DNA from: Mycolicibacterium sp. | GTDB lineage: Bacteria > Actinomycetota > Actinomycetes > Mycobacteriales > Mycobacteriaceae | Reading direction: 5' to 3' | Assembly: GCA_020637165.1 (NCBI GenBank) | Contig: JACJWN010000015.1 | Location: 1-42,629, forward strand | Length of the DNA stretch: 42,629 nucleotides | Shown: piece by piece, positions 24,501-32,647 of the stretch | Numbering within the stretch: the first letter of the stretch is position 1 | Layout: each line of letters begins with the position of its first letter | The notes under the pieces: generated by a model | Told to the model about the DNA's origin: nothing | What the model saw: only the letters and a program-made list of their open reading frames with translations | The model's database searches: none | Position numbers and translations under genes: made by a program

Positions 24501-26061
24501 TCTGCGAGGTGGTCAAGAATGCGACCGTAGATCCGTCGAGGCGCAATTCTGAGACGACCTCGACGAGGGTGTCGTCGAGGGCCCCGGTGGCGGGGTAGAG
24601 GGTGTCGAAACCCTGCCCGAGGGAACGCAACCCTTCATCGCCGACGGAGACCACCCGCGCTCCGCTGCGGCGCGCTTCGGCCACCACCGCGGTGGCCATC
24701 GGATCACGCATCGGGCTGACCAGCGCCTCACCGCTGTTGCCCGCTCCGGGTATCGACGACAACCGGTGCCAGCCCGGGCCGATGCGTCCGGCGGCCAGTT
24801 CCGCCTCGGCCGCCTGCCAGGCGGTCGTGCGCCGGGAGTTCCCGACGCCGCGCACCCGGGTGACGGTCAACTCGTCGGTGTAGAGCGCGCGGGGGTCGAT
24901 GACGATGACGTCCACCCGGTCCAGCGCCCGCAGTGCTCGCGGCCGGACGATCACGGTGTCGTGGTGGGTGGTCAGCCCGCGGGTCAGGGCGCACCCGAAG
25001 GCCTCCCGGGCAGCGCGGGAGGGTTTGGGCGCGGACACCAGTGCGGCGGCTCCGGCCACGGTGGGATTACGGGACAGTGCCCCGAGGAGGACGGCGGCGC
25101 TCAGGCCGATCCAGCCCGCCCGGTTGGCGTAGTCCTCGCCGGGCCCGTCGGCGAAGACCATCGTGCCGTGGGCGGGTCCGCGACCGTGCGGGCAGTCCGC
25201 GGCAAGTCCGGGTTCGTGCCGATGCCACGCCTGACGCACATTCCAGCCCTCGGCGGCGAGCATGGCGCGGGTCGCGGCCTCGGCGGCCGCGGCCGTCGGC
25301 GACACCGTCAGAACGTTGCCGGTCACAGTGAGCAGGGACAGCAGAAGATCGGTTCCCTCATGTCCGATCCGGCGGACCAGGTGGTGACGCACTGCGGGGA
25401 TCTGCTCGGCCAGGGTGGGCACGACCGAAACGACGCTGGGCAGGCCCGGCAGCCTCATGGTGGCTCCGGCGATCGAAAGGCCCAGTCCGGTCGCGGCGGC
25501 CACGGCACTGAAGGCCCGCCCGAGCAGCAGGACGTCGTCTCCGGGCAGCGTCAACGGCCGGTGTCGGTGCGCGGTGCGGGTACGGGTCTTCCGCTCGGCG
25601 CCGTCGACGATGGCCGCCAGGTCCGGTTCGGCCGCGTCGGGGGCCACGGTGACCACCACCCGGGCGACGGAACGATTAATGACGGCGTCGAGCACCCCGG
25701 GCGTGGCGCGCACCGCCTCGAGCACCGCGTCGGCGATGTCGTCGGCGTCCGGTCCGGACAGCCCCCGCACCTCGATCCAGCGCCGCCGTCCGTGCCGGCT
25801 GCTGCGCCGGGCCGGTTCGCCGCCGATCGCCTCGACGGCGATGTCGACTACTGCGCGGGCCGCGCTCCGGGCGCCGGGAACCGCGTCGAGGACCGCGCCG
25901 CCGGCGCGGGTGGCGGCCGAACCGCCCTGCAGTGCGGCCGACCCCGCCAGTCCCACGACCGCCGCCGTGCCGGTGACTGCGACCTGCAGGCCCGCGGAGA
26001 CGGCCCACAGCGGGGCCCGGACCAACGTCCCGAGCCCCGGAACGCCGGGCCTTGACACCAT
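21553..26061 (-). CDS. ctpH: Giant CtpH-type cation-translocating P-type ATPase
   Basis: 1502 aa, close to the length of M. tuberculosis CtpH/CtpI and far longer than ordinary P-type ATPases. The first ~600 residues include two hydrophobic regions and an HMA-like ferredoxin fold (WIEVRGLSG...VLDAVINRSVARVVVTV) that lacks the CxxC metal motif, plus a degenerate, phosphorylation-domain-like segment. The catalytic half has TGES (about 800), PEGLP in the ion-binding helix (about 913), DKTGT (Asp958), KGAPE and MVGDGANDAA (about 1212), all intact, and four more C-terminal helices. PEGLP in place of CPC points to a P2-type ion (Ca2+, Mg2+ or similar) rather than a soft metal. ATG 26061 begins the conserved part; the frame is open 385 codons further upstream only as the shadow of the pit gene. 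Confidence 0.9.
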   Translation of the reverse strand: MVSRPGVPGLGTLVRAPLWAVSAGLQVAVTGTAAVVGLAGSAALQGGSAATRAGGAVLDAVPGARSAARAVVDIAVEAIGGEPARRSSRHGRRRWIEVRGLSGPDADDIADAVLEAVRATPGVLDAVINRSVARVVVTVAPDAAEPDLAAIVDGAERKTRTRTAHRHRPLTLPGDDVLLLGRAFSAVAAATGLGLSIAGATMRLPGLPSVVSVVPTLAEQIPAVRHHLVRRIGHEGTDLLLSLLTVTGNVLTVSPTAAAAEAATRAMLAAEGWNVRQAWHRHEPGLAADCPHGRGPAHGTMVFADGPGEDYANRAGWIGLSAAVLLGALSRNPTVAGAAALVSAPKPSRAAREAFGCALTRGLTTHHDTVIVRPRALRALDRVDVIVIDPRALYTDELTVTRVRGVGNSRRTTAWQAAEAELAAGRIGPGWHRLSSIPGAGNSGEALVSPMRDPMATAVVAEARRSGARVVSVGDEGLRSLGQGFDTLYPATGALDDTLVEVVSELRLDGSTVAFLTTSQMAGQHEADITVGVTHGTTPSWGADVFVPDLPAAWRILRAIPAARSAANRGVRLSLSGSAIGALMLVPGVPGYGPDAVNTSVFAGLWTGFRAAGKVFRDPLPTPEPGHEWHGLPVEEVRRLLPRPPSVTPQSSEHPSLLGAPVRFARRSGAEAWSLAGDLAGEFRANLADPITPILATGALASALLGSPLDAALVGSVLLTNAALSAQQQLHAERTLRRLLAVQDPPARRRVGPLEEGVSQDVPANELRPGDVVEIHPGEVVPADARLIEADNVEVDESRLTGESLPVAKQTDPTPGAPLAERSCMLYAGCTVVAGTGVAVVTAVGRSTEVRRAIALAPRSDHRIGLQTQLARITGRALPWSLGGGALVGLLSVLRGSALRDAVGSAVAVSIAAVPEGLPLVATLAQLSAARKLSGENVLIRNANSVEALARLDVVCFDKTGTLSENRLQVKDVHPVGGHSHGAVLTAAAGTTASNNGRFGHATDEAIRQAAGGGEPEARDAYLPFQSGRPFAASLTGTRLTIKGAPEVLASALDADAAELNDVVAELAAKGLRVIAVAERTLTARQAARAAADPLAMERLCRANLTPVGLLGLADTPRESAAELLAELARRGIGVRLITGDHPLTATVIANELGLGVTQDQVITGAEWESMSADERAVAATERLVFARMSPEHKIAVVQTLEGIGLVTAMVGDGANDAAAIRAASVGIAVSAAGSDPARTAADMLLLDGHIEALIDALDEGRQLWHRVQSAVSVLLGGNAGEVMFALITALVTGQSVLNARQMLLVNMLTDALPAAALAVSSHDGEGSLDRDESAMWRAIAVRGAATTTGATLAWLMGRMTGPRQRAATIALIGLVCTQLAQTLADSRGPLVVSTAAGSLLTLAAVISTPGLSHIFGCTPVDPLGWGQAFLATAVASLLSLYAPALLERLIPAPDSSVLDDEDTGSQQQGVDLVDRRSQQSGAGVDEDFRTDKPGNTSHVSR

Positions 26062-26125
26062 GGGAGAACCGTACCTGGCGAAAGTGAACGACGCCCGGCC
26101 CCGGATCAGGCGCCGAAAAGCCTGT

Positions 26126-26251
26126 TCAGCAGTGGTCGGCCTGCTCGCCGCCCGCACTGAAGGAGTAGGCCGGCAGCCCGGTGGCGAAAATCCCCGGCAG
26201 GCCGGCGCCGGGCACCAGCCGAACCTTGAAGGTGGATTCCAGGTTGTGCAC
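26126..26251 (-). CDS. Possible 41-aa protein between pit and the P-type ATPase gene
   Basis: A GTG at 26251 with AAAGG 8 nt upstream opens a 41-codon frame (starting VHNLESTFKVRLVPGAG and ending EQADHC). It lies 19 nt after the pit stop and 64 nt before the ATPase start, all on the same strand. No signal peptide, one terminal cysteine. Its frame differs from that of the ATPase. Support is only position, ribosome-binding site and G/C-rich third positions; function unknown. Confidence 0.45.
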   Translation of the reverse strand: MHNLESTFKVRLVPGAGLPGIFATGLPAYSFSAGGEQADHC

Positions 26252-26270
26252 CGCGGGTGTCCTTTCAGCC

Positions 26271-27527
26271 TCAGACCGAGACGGAGTCCTGGGGCTTGCT
26301 GGTCCCGTGCGTTGCCTCGGGGGCTCCGGCGGGCACCACCGAATTGGTGTTCTCGTCCCAGTCGGCGTTGACGTTGTTGTGGTCCACCTTCTGTTGCTGG
26401 GCGCGCCACCACATGTAGAACGACAGCCCCACCAGGATGAGGAAGATGACGCCGTCGCCGGCCAGCCGGGAGTCGGTGATGTCCTTGATCAGGTAGGACA
26501 GCCAGTAGGACAACGAGCCGACGAGGGCGGCCGCCGGAAGTGTGACCAGCCATGCGGTGGCCATCCGGCCGGCCACCGCCCAGCGCACCTGGGCGCCGGG
26601 CTTGCCGACGCCGCTGCCCAGGATCGAGCCGGTGGCGACGTGGGTGGTCGACAGCGCCATGCCGGCCGCGCTGGAGCTCAGGATGATCGCCGCCGAGGAT
26701 GCCTCGGCGGCCAGGCCCTGCGGTGACTCGATCTCCACCAAGCCCTTGCCCAGGGTGCGGATCACCCGCCAGCCGCCGATGTAGGTGCCCAGCCCGATGG
26801 CCAGTGCACAACTCGCGATGATCCAGATCGGCAGTCCGTCCTCCTTGACGTCCCCGGTGAGATGACCGGAGGTGATCAACGCCAGCGCGATCACACCCAT
26901 GGTCTTCTGGGCGTCGTTGGTGCCGTGCGAGAGTGCAACCAGGGATGCCGTCGCGATCTGGCCCCAACGAAACCCTTGCTCGCGGCGGCGGTGCAGGACC
27001 CTGCGGGTGATCCGGTAGACCAGCCAGGTGCCGCAGGCGGCGACCAGTCCGGCGATCAGCGGGGCGGCCACCGCGGGGATGAGCACTTTCTGGGTCACGC
27101 CGGGCCAGTTGACGCCGCTGAATCCGAGGGCGGCCAGGCCGGCCCCGATCAAGCCGCCGAACAGGGCGTGCGAGGAACTCGACGGAATGCCGAACAACCA
27201 GGTCAGCAGGTTCCACAGGATGCCGCCGATCAGGCCGGCGAAGATGATGGTCAGGCCGGTCGAGGCGTCGATTCCGGGCAGCAGGCGGCCGGTGTCGGAA
27301 TCCTGCACCTTCAGCACCGAGGTGGTCACTGTGACGGCGACCTCGACCGACAGGAATGCGCCGACCAAGTTGAGGACACCGGCCAGCAGTACGGCGAGCT
27401 TGGGTTTGAGGGCGCCGGTGGCGATCGAGGTCGCCATGGCGTTGCCGGTGTCGTGGAACCCATTGGTGAAGTCGAACGCCAGTGCGGTGGCGATCAACAG
27501 CACCAGGATGATGAGCTCGGTGTTCAC
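26271..27527 (-). CDS. pitA: Low-affinity inorganic phosphate transporter Pit
   Basis: 418 aa with ten to eleven membrane helices. The two inverted PHO4 signatures are clear: DFTNGFHDTGNAMAT (about 19-33) and ALSHGTNDAQKTMGVIA (about 209-225). Pit proteins import metal-phosphate complexes with protons or Na+. A hydrophilic C-terminal tail of ~35 residues follows the last helix. The start is GTG 27527, with AGGATG upstream. The gene leads a same-strand run with the 41-aa ORF, the P-type ATPase and the Lys/Ala-rich gene, and a perfect 12-bp palindrome lies 61 bp upstream. A phosphate-responsive operon is a reasonable guess. Confidence 0.93.
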   Translation of the reverse strand: MNTELIILVLLIATALAFDFTNGFHDTGNAMATSIATGALKPKLAVLLAGVLNLVGAFLSVEVAVTVTTSVLKVQDSDTGRLLPGIDASTGLTIIFAGLIGGILWNLLTWLFGIPSSSSHALFGGLIGAGLAALGFSGVNWPGVTQKVLIPAVAAPLIAGLVAACGTWLVYRITRRVLHRRREQGFRWGQIATASLVALSHGTNDAQKTMGVIALALITSGHLTGDVKEDGLPIWIIASCALAIGLGTYIGGWRVIRTLGKGLVEIESPQGLAAEASSAAIILSSSAAGMALSTTHVATGSILGSGVGKPGAQVRWAVAGRMATAWLVTLPAAALVGSLSYWLSYLIKDITDSRLAGDGVIFLILVGLSFYMWWRAQQQKVDHNNVNADWDENTNSVVPAGAPEATHGTSKPQDSVSV

Positions 27528-27587
27528 TTGGTCATCCTGCAGAGGCCCGGGGGGCCGGCAGCGCTACGTTCGGAAAATACGGTCAGT

Positions 27588-27599
27588 GTTCACGTGAAC
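27588..27599. promoter_or_regulatory. 12-bp palindrome GTTCACGTGAAC upstream of pit
   Basis: A perfect palindrome 61-72 bp upstream of the pit start and ending one base before the acyltransferase stop. Its GTTCAC half-sites resemble those in actinobacterial phosphate regulator (PhoP/RegX3-type) sites, though those are usually direct repeats; assignment is tentative. Confidence 0.5.
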
Positions 27600-28442
27600 T
27601 TAAACCTCTGTGCCAGCGCAGTTTTCCCGGAGGGAGGCAGGGCTCACACGGATCGCCGCCTCACACCGCGCCGCCAGTTCGTTGCGGGCCGCCCCGGGCA
27701 GTTCCAGCGGCCGCACCTCGAGGTGAACGATGGTCCGGGGAGTTCGGACGGTTCGCTTCAGCGATGCCCACAGCGAATCGTCACCGAGGAACGCAGTCGC
27801 CGTCGAGGGCTTTCCGTCGCGGTGGTGATAGGTCAGCCGCACCGGCTGGACCGGGCGGGCGGCATCGATCGCGGACTGGAACAGGGCCGGACGGAATCTG
27901 CCGTGGTCGGTGCCGCAGTAGGTCGTCCCCTCCGGGAAGGCCACCACCGTGCTCCCGGCGCGCAACCGTCCCGTGACCGCGTCGACCACAGCCGGCAGGC
28001 CCCGCAGGTCGCCGCGGTCGATGGGGATGATCCTGGCCAGCCTCGCCGCCAGTCCCACGGCCGGCCAGTCGATCAGATCGGCGCGTGCGACGAAGGTGCC
28101 AGGCAAGACGGCGCCGACGGTGAAGACGTCGACCCAGGAGACGTGGTTGCTGACCACCAGCATGCCGCGCAGGTTGCGGATCGGCCCGCCGGACAGGGTG
28201 ATCCGGATACCCAGGGCCGACAGCATCGCCCGGCAGTACAGCCGTTTGATCCTCAGGTGGCCCGGCAGCGGTATTGCGAGCAGCGGCAGGGCCATCAGCA
28301 CCAGCGCGGCGGTCGTAATGCGCAGGGCGCAGCGTAGCGTCTCCAGGGCGAGATGCCCGGGTTCGCCGAGCCCGGACAGCACGCAGTGATGGTCACAGGT
28401 GGTCTCGGGCAGCCATGGGTGGCCGCGGCCCTGTCCTGTCAT
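27600..28442 (-). CDS. PlsC-family 1-acylglycerol-phosphate/lyso-lipid acyltransferase (OlsA-like)
   Basis: 280 aa. One N-terminal membrane helix (about 33-53) precedes the PlsC domain with the HX4D block NHVSWVD, the FPEGTT block and a RIIPIDRGD segment. It transfers acyl chains from acyl-CoA or acyl-ACP to a lyso-lipid at the inner membrane face. It directly follows an OlsB-like gene (13-nt gap), the same pairing as the ornithine-lipid genes olsB/olsA; in M. tuberculosis I recall the equivalent neighbours as Rv3027c/Rv3026c. Whether the product is an ornithine lipid or phosphatidic acid is undecided. ATG 28442 lies in a 17-bp tandem duplication that also supplies the ribosome-binding site. 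Confidence 0.88.
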   Translation of the reverse strand: MTGQGRGHPWLPETTCDHHCVLSGLGEPGHLALETLRCALRITTAALVLMALPLLAIPLPGHLRIKRLYCRAMLSALGIRITLSGGPIRNLRGMLVVSNHVSWVDVFTVGAVLPGTFVARADLIDWPAVGLAARLARIIPIDRGDLRGLPAVVDAVTGRLRAGSTVVAFPEGTTYCGTDHGRFRPALFQSAIDAARPVQPVRLTYHHRDGKPSTATAFLGDDSLWASLKRTVRTPRTIVHLEVRPLELPGAARNELAARCEAAIRVSPASLRENCAGTEV

Positions 28443-28460
28443 CGGCCCTGTCCTGTTATC
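28427..28460. repeat. 17-bp tandem duplication at the olsB-like/plsC junction
   Basis: Units 28427-28443 and 28444-28460 differ at one base. On the minus strand the first unit met holds the stop TAA of the upstream gene (CGATAACAGG) and the second the ATG of the downstream gene (CGATGACAGG). Confidence 0.8.
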
Positions 28461-29286
28461 GGCCCTGGCCGGCCGCCGAGGCCGACCGCAGCCGGTTGAG
28501 ATAGCGGATGTCGGCTTGGCGTTTGTCCAACAGGGCCGGGAAGTCGCCGACACCGAAGTCGGGGTCGTGGGCTGGCTCCCCGCAGATCCGGGCGCCGAGT
28601 CGCAGGTAGCCTCGCATCAGCGGCGGCAGGGTGGTCCGTTCGGGAGGGGCGATGTCTTCGAGCGGCCGGCCGTCGAGGGTCACCGGCCGGTAGGGGCGGA
28701 CAGTGTAGGCCCGCGGCGCGCGGTGGCGGCTCAGCGCGATGTCGCGCACGCCCCGCAGGACGCTGCCCGCCGGACCCTCGCCGTGGGTCGGCACCGATAC
28801 GCAGCCGATGACGTGGTCATACCCGTAGCGGTCCAGGTAGGCGAGGATGCCCGCCCACATCATCAGGATCACCGCCCCGTTGCGGTGATCGCCGCGTACC
28901 ACGGCGCGGCCCATCTCGACCATCGACGGCCGCAACGGATCGAGGCCAGAAATCTCGAATTCGGTTGCGGTGTAGAGCCCTCCGGCCGCGATGGCGCCGG
29001 GCGGGGGCAGCATTCGGTAGCAGCCGACCAGCTCGCCGGAGGAGTCCTCGCGGACCAGGATGTGGTCGCAGTGCTCGTCGAACCGGTCGGCGTCCAGCGA
29101 GTCGGCGTTGTCGAGGGTGAAACCTGGCTCGGTGGAGAACACCTCGTAGCGCAGTCGCTGGGCGGCCTCGATGAGCCCGGGATCGGAGCTCAGCAGCAGG
29201 GAATAGCGCGGGCCGGGAAGCCCGCGGGTTTCGGTGTGGTCGGGGGCGATGAGTACGGAAGAGGTGCTCACGGAGTGCACAGTCAT
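28456..29286 (-). CDS. OlsB-like GNAT-fold N-acyltransferase
   Basis: 276 aa. Matches the Acetyltransf_5/OlsB type: RYSLLLSSDPGLIEAAQRLRYEVF at the N-terminus (key block LRYEVF), FDEHCDHILVRE, VGCYRMLPP, SMVEMGRAVV and ILAYLDRYGYDHVIGCVSV. OlsB makes lyso-ornithine lipid from ornithine and a 3-hydroxyacyl-ACP; relatives N-acylate other amines. With the PlsC gene downstream, a two-step acylation of an amino-acid or other amine lipid is likely. ATG 29286 is one of several possible starts, and no clear ribosome-binding site distinguishes them. It is divergent from the UDP-glucose dehydrogenase remnant. Confidence 0.82.
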   Translation of the reverse strand: MTVHSVSTSSVLIAPDHTETRGLPGPRYSLLLSSDPGLIEAAQRLRYEVFSTEPGFTLDNADSLDADRFDEHCDHILVREDSSGELVGCYRMLPPPGAIAAGGLYTATEFEISGLDPLRPSMVEMGRAVVRGDHRNGAVILMMWAGILAYLDRYGYDHVIGCVSVPTHGEGPAGSVLRGVRDIALSRHRAPRAYTVRPYRPVTLDGRPLEDIAPPERTTLPPLMRGYLRLGARICGEPAHDPDFGVGDFPALLDKRQADIRYLNRLRSASAAGQGR

Positions 29287-29444
29287 CGAGCCGGATGGCG
29301 AAACCACTACGTCCGGGTGTTGTGTCGGTGTACGTACCGTGACCAGTGGTCCACCTGCGGGCAAGTGTTCACCCGGTGTTGGCCCGGCGCTTCGGCCTCG
29401 GCAACCGATCGCACCACATCGGGTGGCTATCCCTGGGCCTTGCG

Positions 29445-30097
29445 ATGCAGCGGATTCGCACCGGCTATCTCGGTGCCACCCACGCGGTGGGGATGGCGGC
29501 CCTGGGCCATGAGATCGTCGGGCTTGACGCCGACTCCGGAAAGGCCGCCAAACGCCTGGAACCCCGAGTTCCTCAGGTAGGGACTCGCACTCCAGGACAC
29601 GGTGCGTCCGGACCGCATCGTGGTGGGAGTTCAGCCCGGGCCGGCGAATTGAGGGCGAGCCCCGCTCTGCCCCCTCTCCGCGAGGTGGACAGCAGCAACA
29701 TGCGCGGGCGGACGAAACTGGCCGAGTTGGCGACCGCCGCGTGCGGGGGAACCCTGCTGGGCGCCAATATCGCCGTTCTGGGTACGGCGTTCAAACCCGA
29801 TTCCGACGATGTTCGCGACTCCCCGGCGTTCAACATGGCGGGCATGCTGCAACTCAACGGTGCGACCGTCAACGTCTATGACCCCAGGGCGATGGACATT
29901 CGCGGCGGATTTTCCCGACGTTGAACTACGCGATCTCGGTGGCGGAGGCCTGCGAGCGTGCCGATACCGTCACGGTCCTCACCGAGTGGCCCGAATTCGT
30001 CGACCTCGGTCCGATCGACTTGCAGGGCGTGGTCCGCGCGCGGTTCGTCATCGACGGACGCAGCGCTTTCGGCGGGCGCAGCGCTGCGGCGTTGTGA
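29445..30097 (+). pseudogene. Decayed UDP-glucose 6-dehydrogenase gene
   Basis: About 650 bp remain of a gene normally ~1.3 kb, in pieces. The N-terminal NAD-binding start (RTGYLGATHAVGMAALGHEIVGLD) is followed directly by a mid-protein block in another frame: AWNPEFLR, a TAG stop, then GLALQDTVRPDRIVVGVQ. A further jump leads to the C-terminal domain (NMRGRTKLAELA, LGTAFKPDSDDVRDSPA, NVYDP). A frameshift near 29900 moves the end (LNYAISVAEACERADTV, VLTEWPEFVDL) to another frame, with a stop at 30097. The region with the catalytic Cys (GGGCLPKD type) is absent. At least two deletions, one nonsense and frame changes make it non-functional. It lies just before mgtA. Confidence 0.88.
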
Positions 30098-30187
30098 GCC
30101 GACAGCGTTCTGAGCCGACAGGCTCCCGACGACCGCCGTACTCCGGCACGCAACCTCGGCGACACCGGGCGGTGCAACCCTGAAACC

Positions 30188-31330
30188 GTGCGAGTCGCCA
30201 TCATTGCCGAATCGTTCCTGCCCAACGTCAATGGAGTCTCCAACTCGGTTCTGCGGGTGCTCGAGCACCTGCGTCGGATCGGACATGAGACGCTCGTCAT
30301 CGCCCCGGACAACCCCCGCGGTCAGCCGCCCGCGCCGCGAGTCCACGACGGGGTGAGAGTGCACCGGGTGCCTTCCCGGATGCTGCCCAAGGTCACCTCA
30401 CTTCCGATGGGTGTTCCCCGGCCGCGGATGCTGCGCGTCCTGCGGGGTTTCGATCCCGACATCGTGCATCTGGCCTCGCCGGCGTTGCTCGGCTACGGCG
30501 GGCTGATCGCGGCGCGGCGCCTCGGTGTCCCCACCGTCGCCGTCTATCAGACCGATGTGGCCGGTTTCGCCGCCAGCTACGGAGTGCCCCTGGCTGCGGT
30601 GCCGGTGCGGGCCTGGATGCGCCATCTCCACCGCCTGGCCGACCGCACCCTGGCGCCCTCGACCGCGGCGATCGAAGACCTTCGCGCCCAGCGTGTTCCC
30701 CACGTTCACCATTGGCCACGGGGGGTCGATGTGACCGGGTTCGTCCCGTCGGCACGCGATGACCGGCTGCGCCGGACCTGGTCACCGGACGGCAAGGCGG
30801 TGGTCGGATACGTCGGACGGCTGGCCCCGGAGAAGCACGTCGAACGTCTTGCCGCCCTGGCCCATCGTGACGACGTGCAGGTGGTCATCGTCGGTGACGG
30901 CGTCGATCGGGACAGACTGCGGTCGGTGCTGCCGACCGCGGTCTTCACCGGTGCGCTGTACGGCCGGGACCTCGCCGCGGCCTACGCGAGCATGGACGTC
31001 TTCGTTCACCCGGGCGAGCACGAGACCTTCTGCCAGACGGTCCAAGAGGCGCTGGCCTCCGGGGTTCCGGTGGTGGCCCCCGACGCCGGCGGACCCCGCG
31101 ACTTGGTGACCCCGTTCCGCACCGGACTGCTGCTGGCGCCGAATGAGTTCGGCCCTCGGTTGTCGGACTCGGTGGATCACCTGCTCGGCCAGCGCGATCG
31201 CTACTCCCAGGCCGCCCGGCGCAGCGTCCTGGGCCGCACCTGGCCGGTGGTCTGCGGCCGGCTCGTCGAGCACTACAACGACCTTGTGTCCGGGCGGCAT
31301 CACGCCCCCGTCGAGACCCGGTCGGCGTAG
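30188..31330 (+). CDS. mgtA: GT4 alpha-mannosyltransferase MgtA
   Basis: 380 aa. Closely resembles M. tuberculosis MgtA (Rv0557, formerly called PimB) as I recall it: [88 protein letters not shown]. MgtA mannosylates glucuronosyl-diacylglycerol from GDP-mannose at the membrane, giving a lipomannan-like glycolipid. Both GT-B Rossmann domains and the E-x7-E motif ([12 protein letters not shown]) are intact. GTG start at 30188. The acceptor needs glucuronic acid from UDP-glucuronate, so the UDP-glucose dehydrogenase remnant immediately upstream is noteworthy; another copy elsewhere would be required. Confidence 0.92.
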   Translation: MRVAIIAESFLPNVNGVSNSVLRVLEHLRRIGHETLVIAPDNPRGQPPAPRVHDGVRVHRVPSRMLPKVTSLPMGVPRPRMLRVLRGFDPDIVHLASPALLGYGGLIAARRLGVPTVAVYQTDVAGFAASYGVPLAAVPVRAWMRHLHRLADRTLAPSTAAIEDLRAQRVPHVHHWPRGVDVTGFVPSARDDRLRRTWSPDGKAVVGYVGRLAPEKHVERLAALAHRDDVQVVIVGDGVDRDRLRSVLPTAVFTGALYGRDLAAAYASMDVFVHPGEHETFCQTVQEALASGVPVVAPDAGGPRDLVTPFRTGLLLAPNEFGPRLSDSVDHLLGQRDRYSQAARRSVLGRTWPVVCGRLVEHYNDLVSGRHHAPVETRSA

Positions 31331-31341
31331 CGCCGCGCCGG

Positions 31342-32640
31342 TCAGCCGAAGGCGAAGTACCGCAACCACACGTACGGCGCTGCCAGCGCGATTGTCAGCA
31401 CGGTGACCACCGCGCCCTTGCGGCTGAACTCCCAGAAGCTGATCGGATGCCCCTCCCGGGCGGCGATGCCGAGCATCACCACGTTGGCGCTGGCGCCGAC
31501 CGCGGTGAGGTTTCCGCCAAAGTCCGCGCCCATCGCCAGGGACCACCACAGTGACTGGGCCGCAACCGGATCGGCGATGGTCGTGGTCAGATCCGCGACC
31601 ACCGGACTCATGGTGGCCACGTAGGGGATGTTGTCGATCACCCCGGACAGCAGCGCCGAGATCATCAGGATGCCCATGGCGGCCGGCAACGCGTTGCCTC
31701 CGGTGGCCTGACCCGCCAACTGCGCGATCTGGCCGATGACTCCGGTCTTGACCAGGGCTCCGACCAGGATGAAGAGCCCGGCGAAGAACAGCAGGGTCTC
31801 CCACTCAACGCTGTCCAGGTAGTGCTGCGGTTCGACTCCGGTGATCACGATGAGAACTGCCGCGCCGAGCAGGGCCGCCACGGCCGGTTCGATGTGGGTG
31901 ATCGAGTGGGTGAGGAACACGGCGAACACCACCGCCAGCACTACCAGGCACTTGATCAGCAGCCGGACGTCGCGGATGGCCTCGCGTTCGTTGAGCGACA
32001 TCACCTCTTGGGCCCGGTCTGATTCCACGGTGAATGAGCCCCGGAAGATCAGCGGGAGCAGGGCCAGGAACACTGCGAGCACGATGAGGACCAGCGGGGC
32101 CATATGTACCAGGAAGTCGTTGAAGGACAAGCCCGCCCGGCTGGCGATGATGATGTTGGGAGGGTCGCCGACCAGGGTGGCCGCGCCGCCGATGTTGGAT
32201 GCGAAGACCTCGGCGATCAGGAACGGAACCGGGTTGACACCCAGGCGTTCGCAGACCAGCAGGGTGACCGGGGCGATGAGCAGGACCGTGGTGACATTGT
32301 CGAGCAGGGCCGAGGCGACCGCGGTGATCAGGGCCAGCAGGATCATCACCCGCAGGGCCGAACCTTTGGCACGTTTGGCCGCCCAGATGGCGGTGTACTC
32401 GAAGACCCCGGTGCGGCGCAGGACGCCGACGATCACCATCATGCCCAGCAGCAGGAAGATGACGTTCCAGTCGATCCCGGTCTCGTGGGAGTAGAACATG
32501 TCGTCGGATCCGGCGATCCCAGCCGCCGCGATGACGGCGGCCCCGCCGAGTGCGGCCTTCACCTTGTTGATGCGTTCGGTGGCGATCAGCAGGTAGGAGA
32601 CCAGGAAGACGGCCAGCGCGAAGATCGCTACGGCGCTCAT
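31342..32640 (-). CDS. ArsB/NhaD-type ion transporter (Ion Transporter superfamily)
   Basis: 432 aa with ten to twelve helices. Two inverted halves, each with the family pattern of a broken helix: [15 protein letters not shown] plus [18 protein letters not shown] in the first half, and [12 protein letters not shown] plus [18 protein letters not shown] in the second. The VGDPPN and VGASAN hairpins are typical of the arsenite/Na+:H+ group; M. tuberculosis Rv2684/Rv2685 (annotated ArsA/ArsB2) are the closest I recall. No ars regulator or reductase is adjacent, so arsenite specificity is unproven. It starts 7 nt after the CBS-protein stop and is the last gene of a four-gene run. Confidence 0.88.
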   Translation of the reverse strand: MSAVAIFALAVFLVSYLLIATERINKVKAALGGAAVIAAAGIAGSDDMFYSHETGIDWNVIFLLLGMMVIVGVLRRTGVFEYTAIWAAKRAKGSALRVMILLALITAVASALLDNVTTVLLIAPVTLLVCERLGVNPVPFLIAEVFASNIGGAATLVGDPPNIIIASRAGLSFNDFLVHMAPLVLIVLAVFLALLPLIFRGSFTVESDRAQEVMSLNEREAIRDVRLLIKCLVVLAVVFAVFLTHSITHIEPAVAALLGAAVLIVITGVEPQHYLDSVEWETLLFFAGLFILVGALVKTGVIGQIAQLAGQATGGNALPAAMGILMISALLSGVIDNIPYVATMSPVVADLTTTIADPVAAQSLWWSLAMGADFGGNLTAVGASANVVMLGIAAREGHPISFWEFSRKGAVVTVLTIALAAPYVWLRYFAFG

Positions 32641-32647
32641 GGGGCGC

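Noticed and set aside
26062-27216. N-terminal extension of the P-type ATPase frame into pit
   Set aside because: The added 385 residues are low-complexity and out of frame with the Pit protein, which has intact family signatures; the conserved protein begins at 26061.
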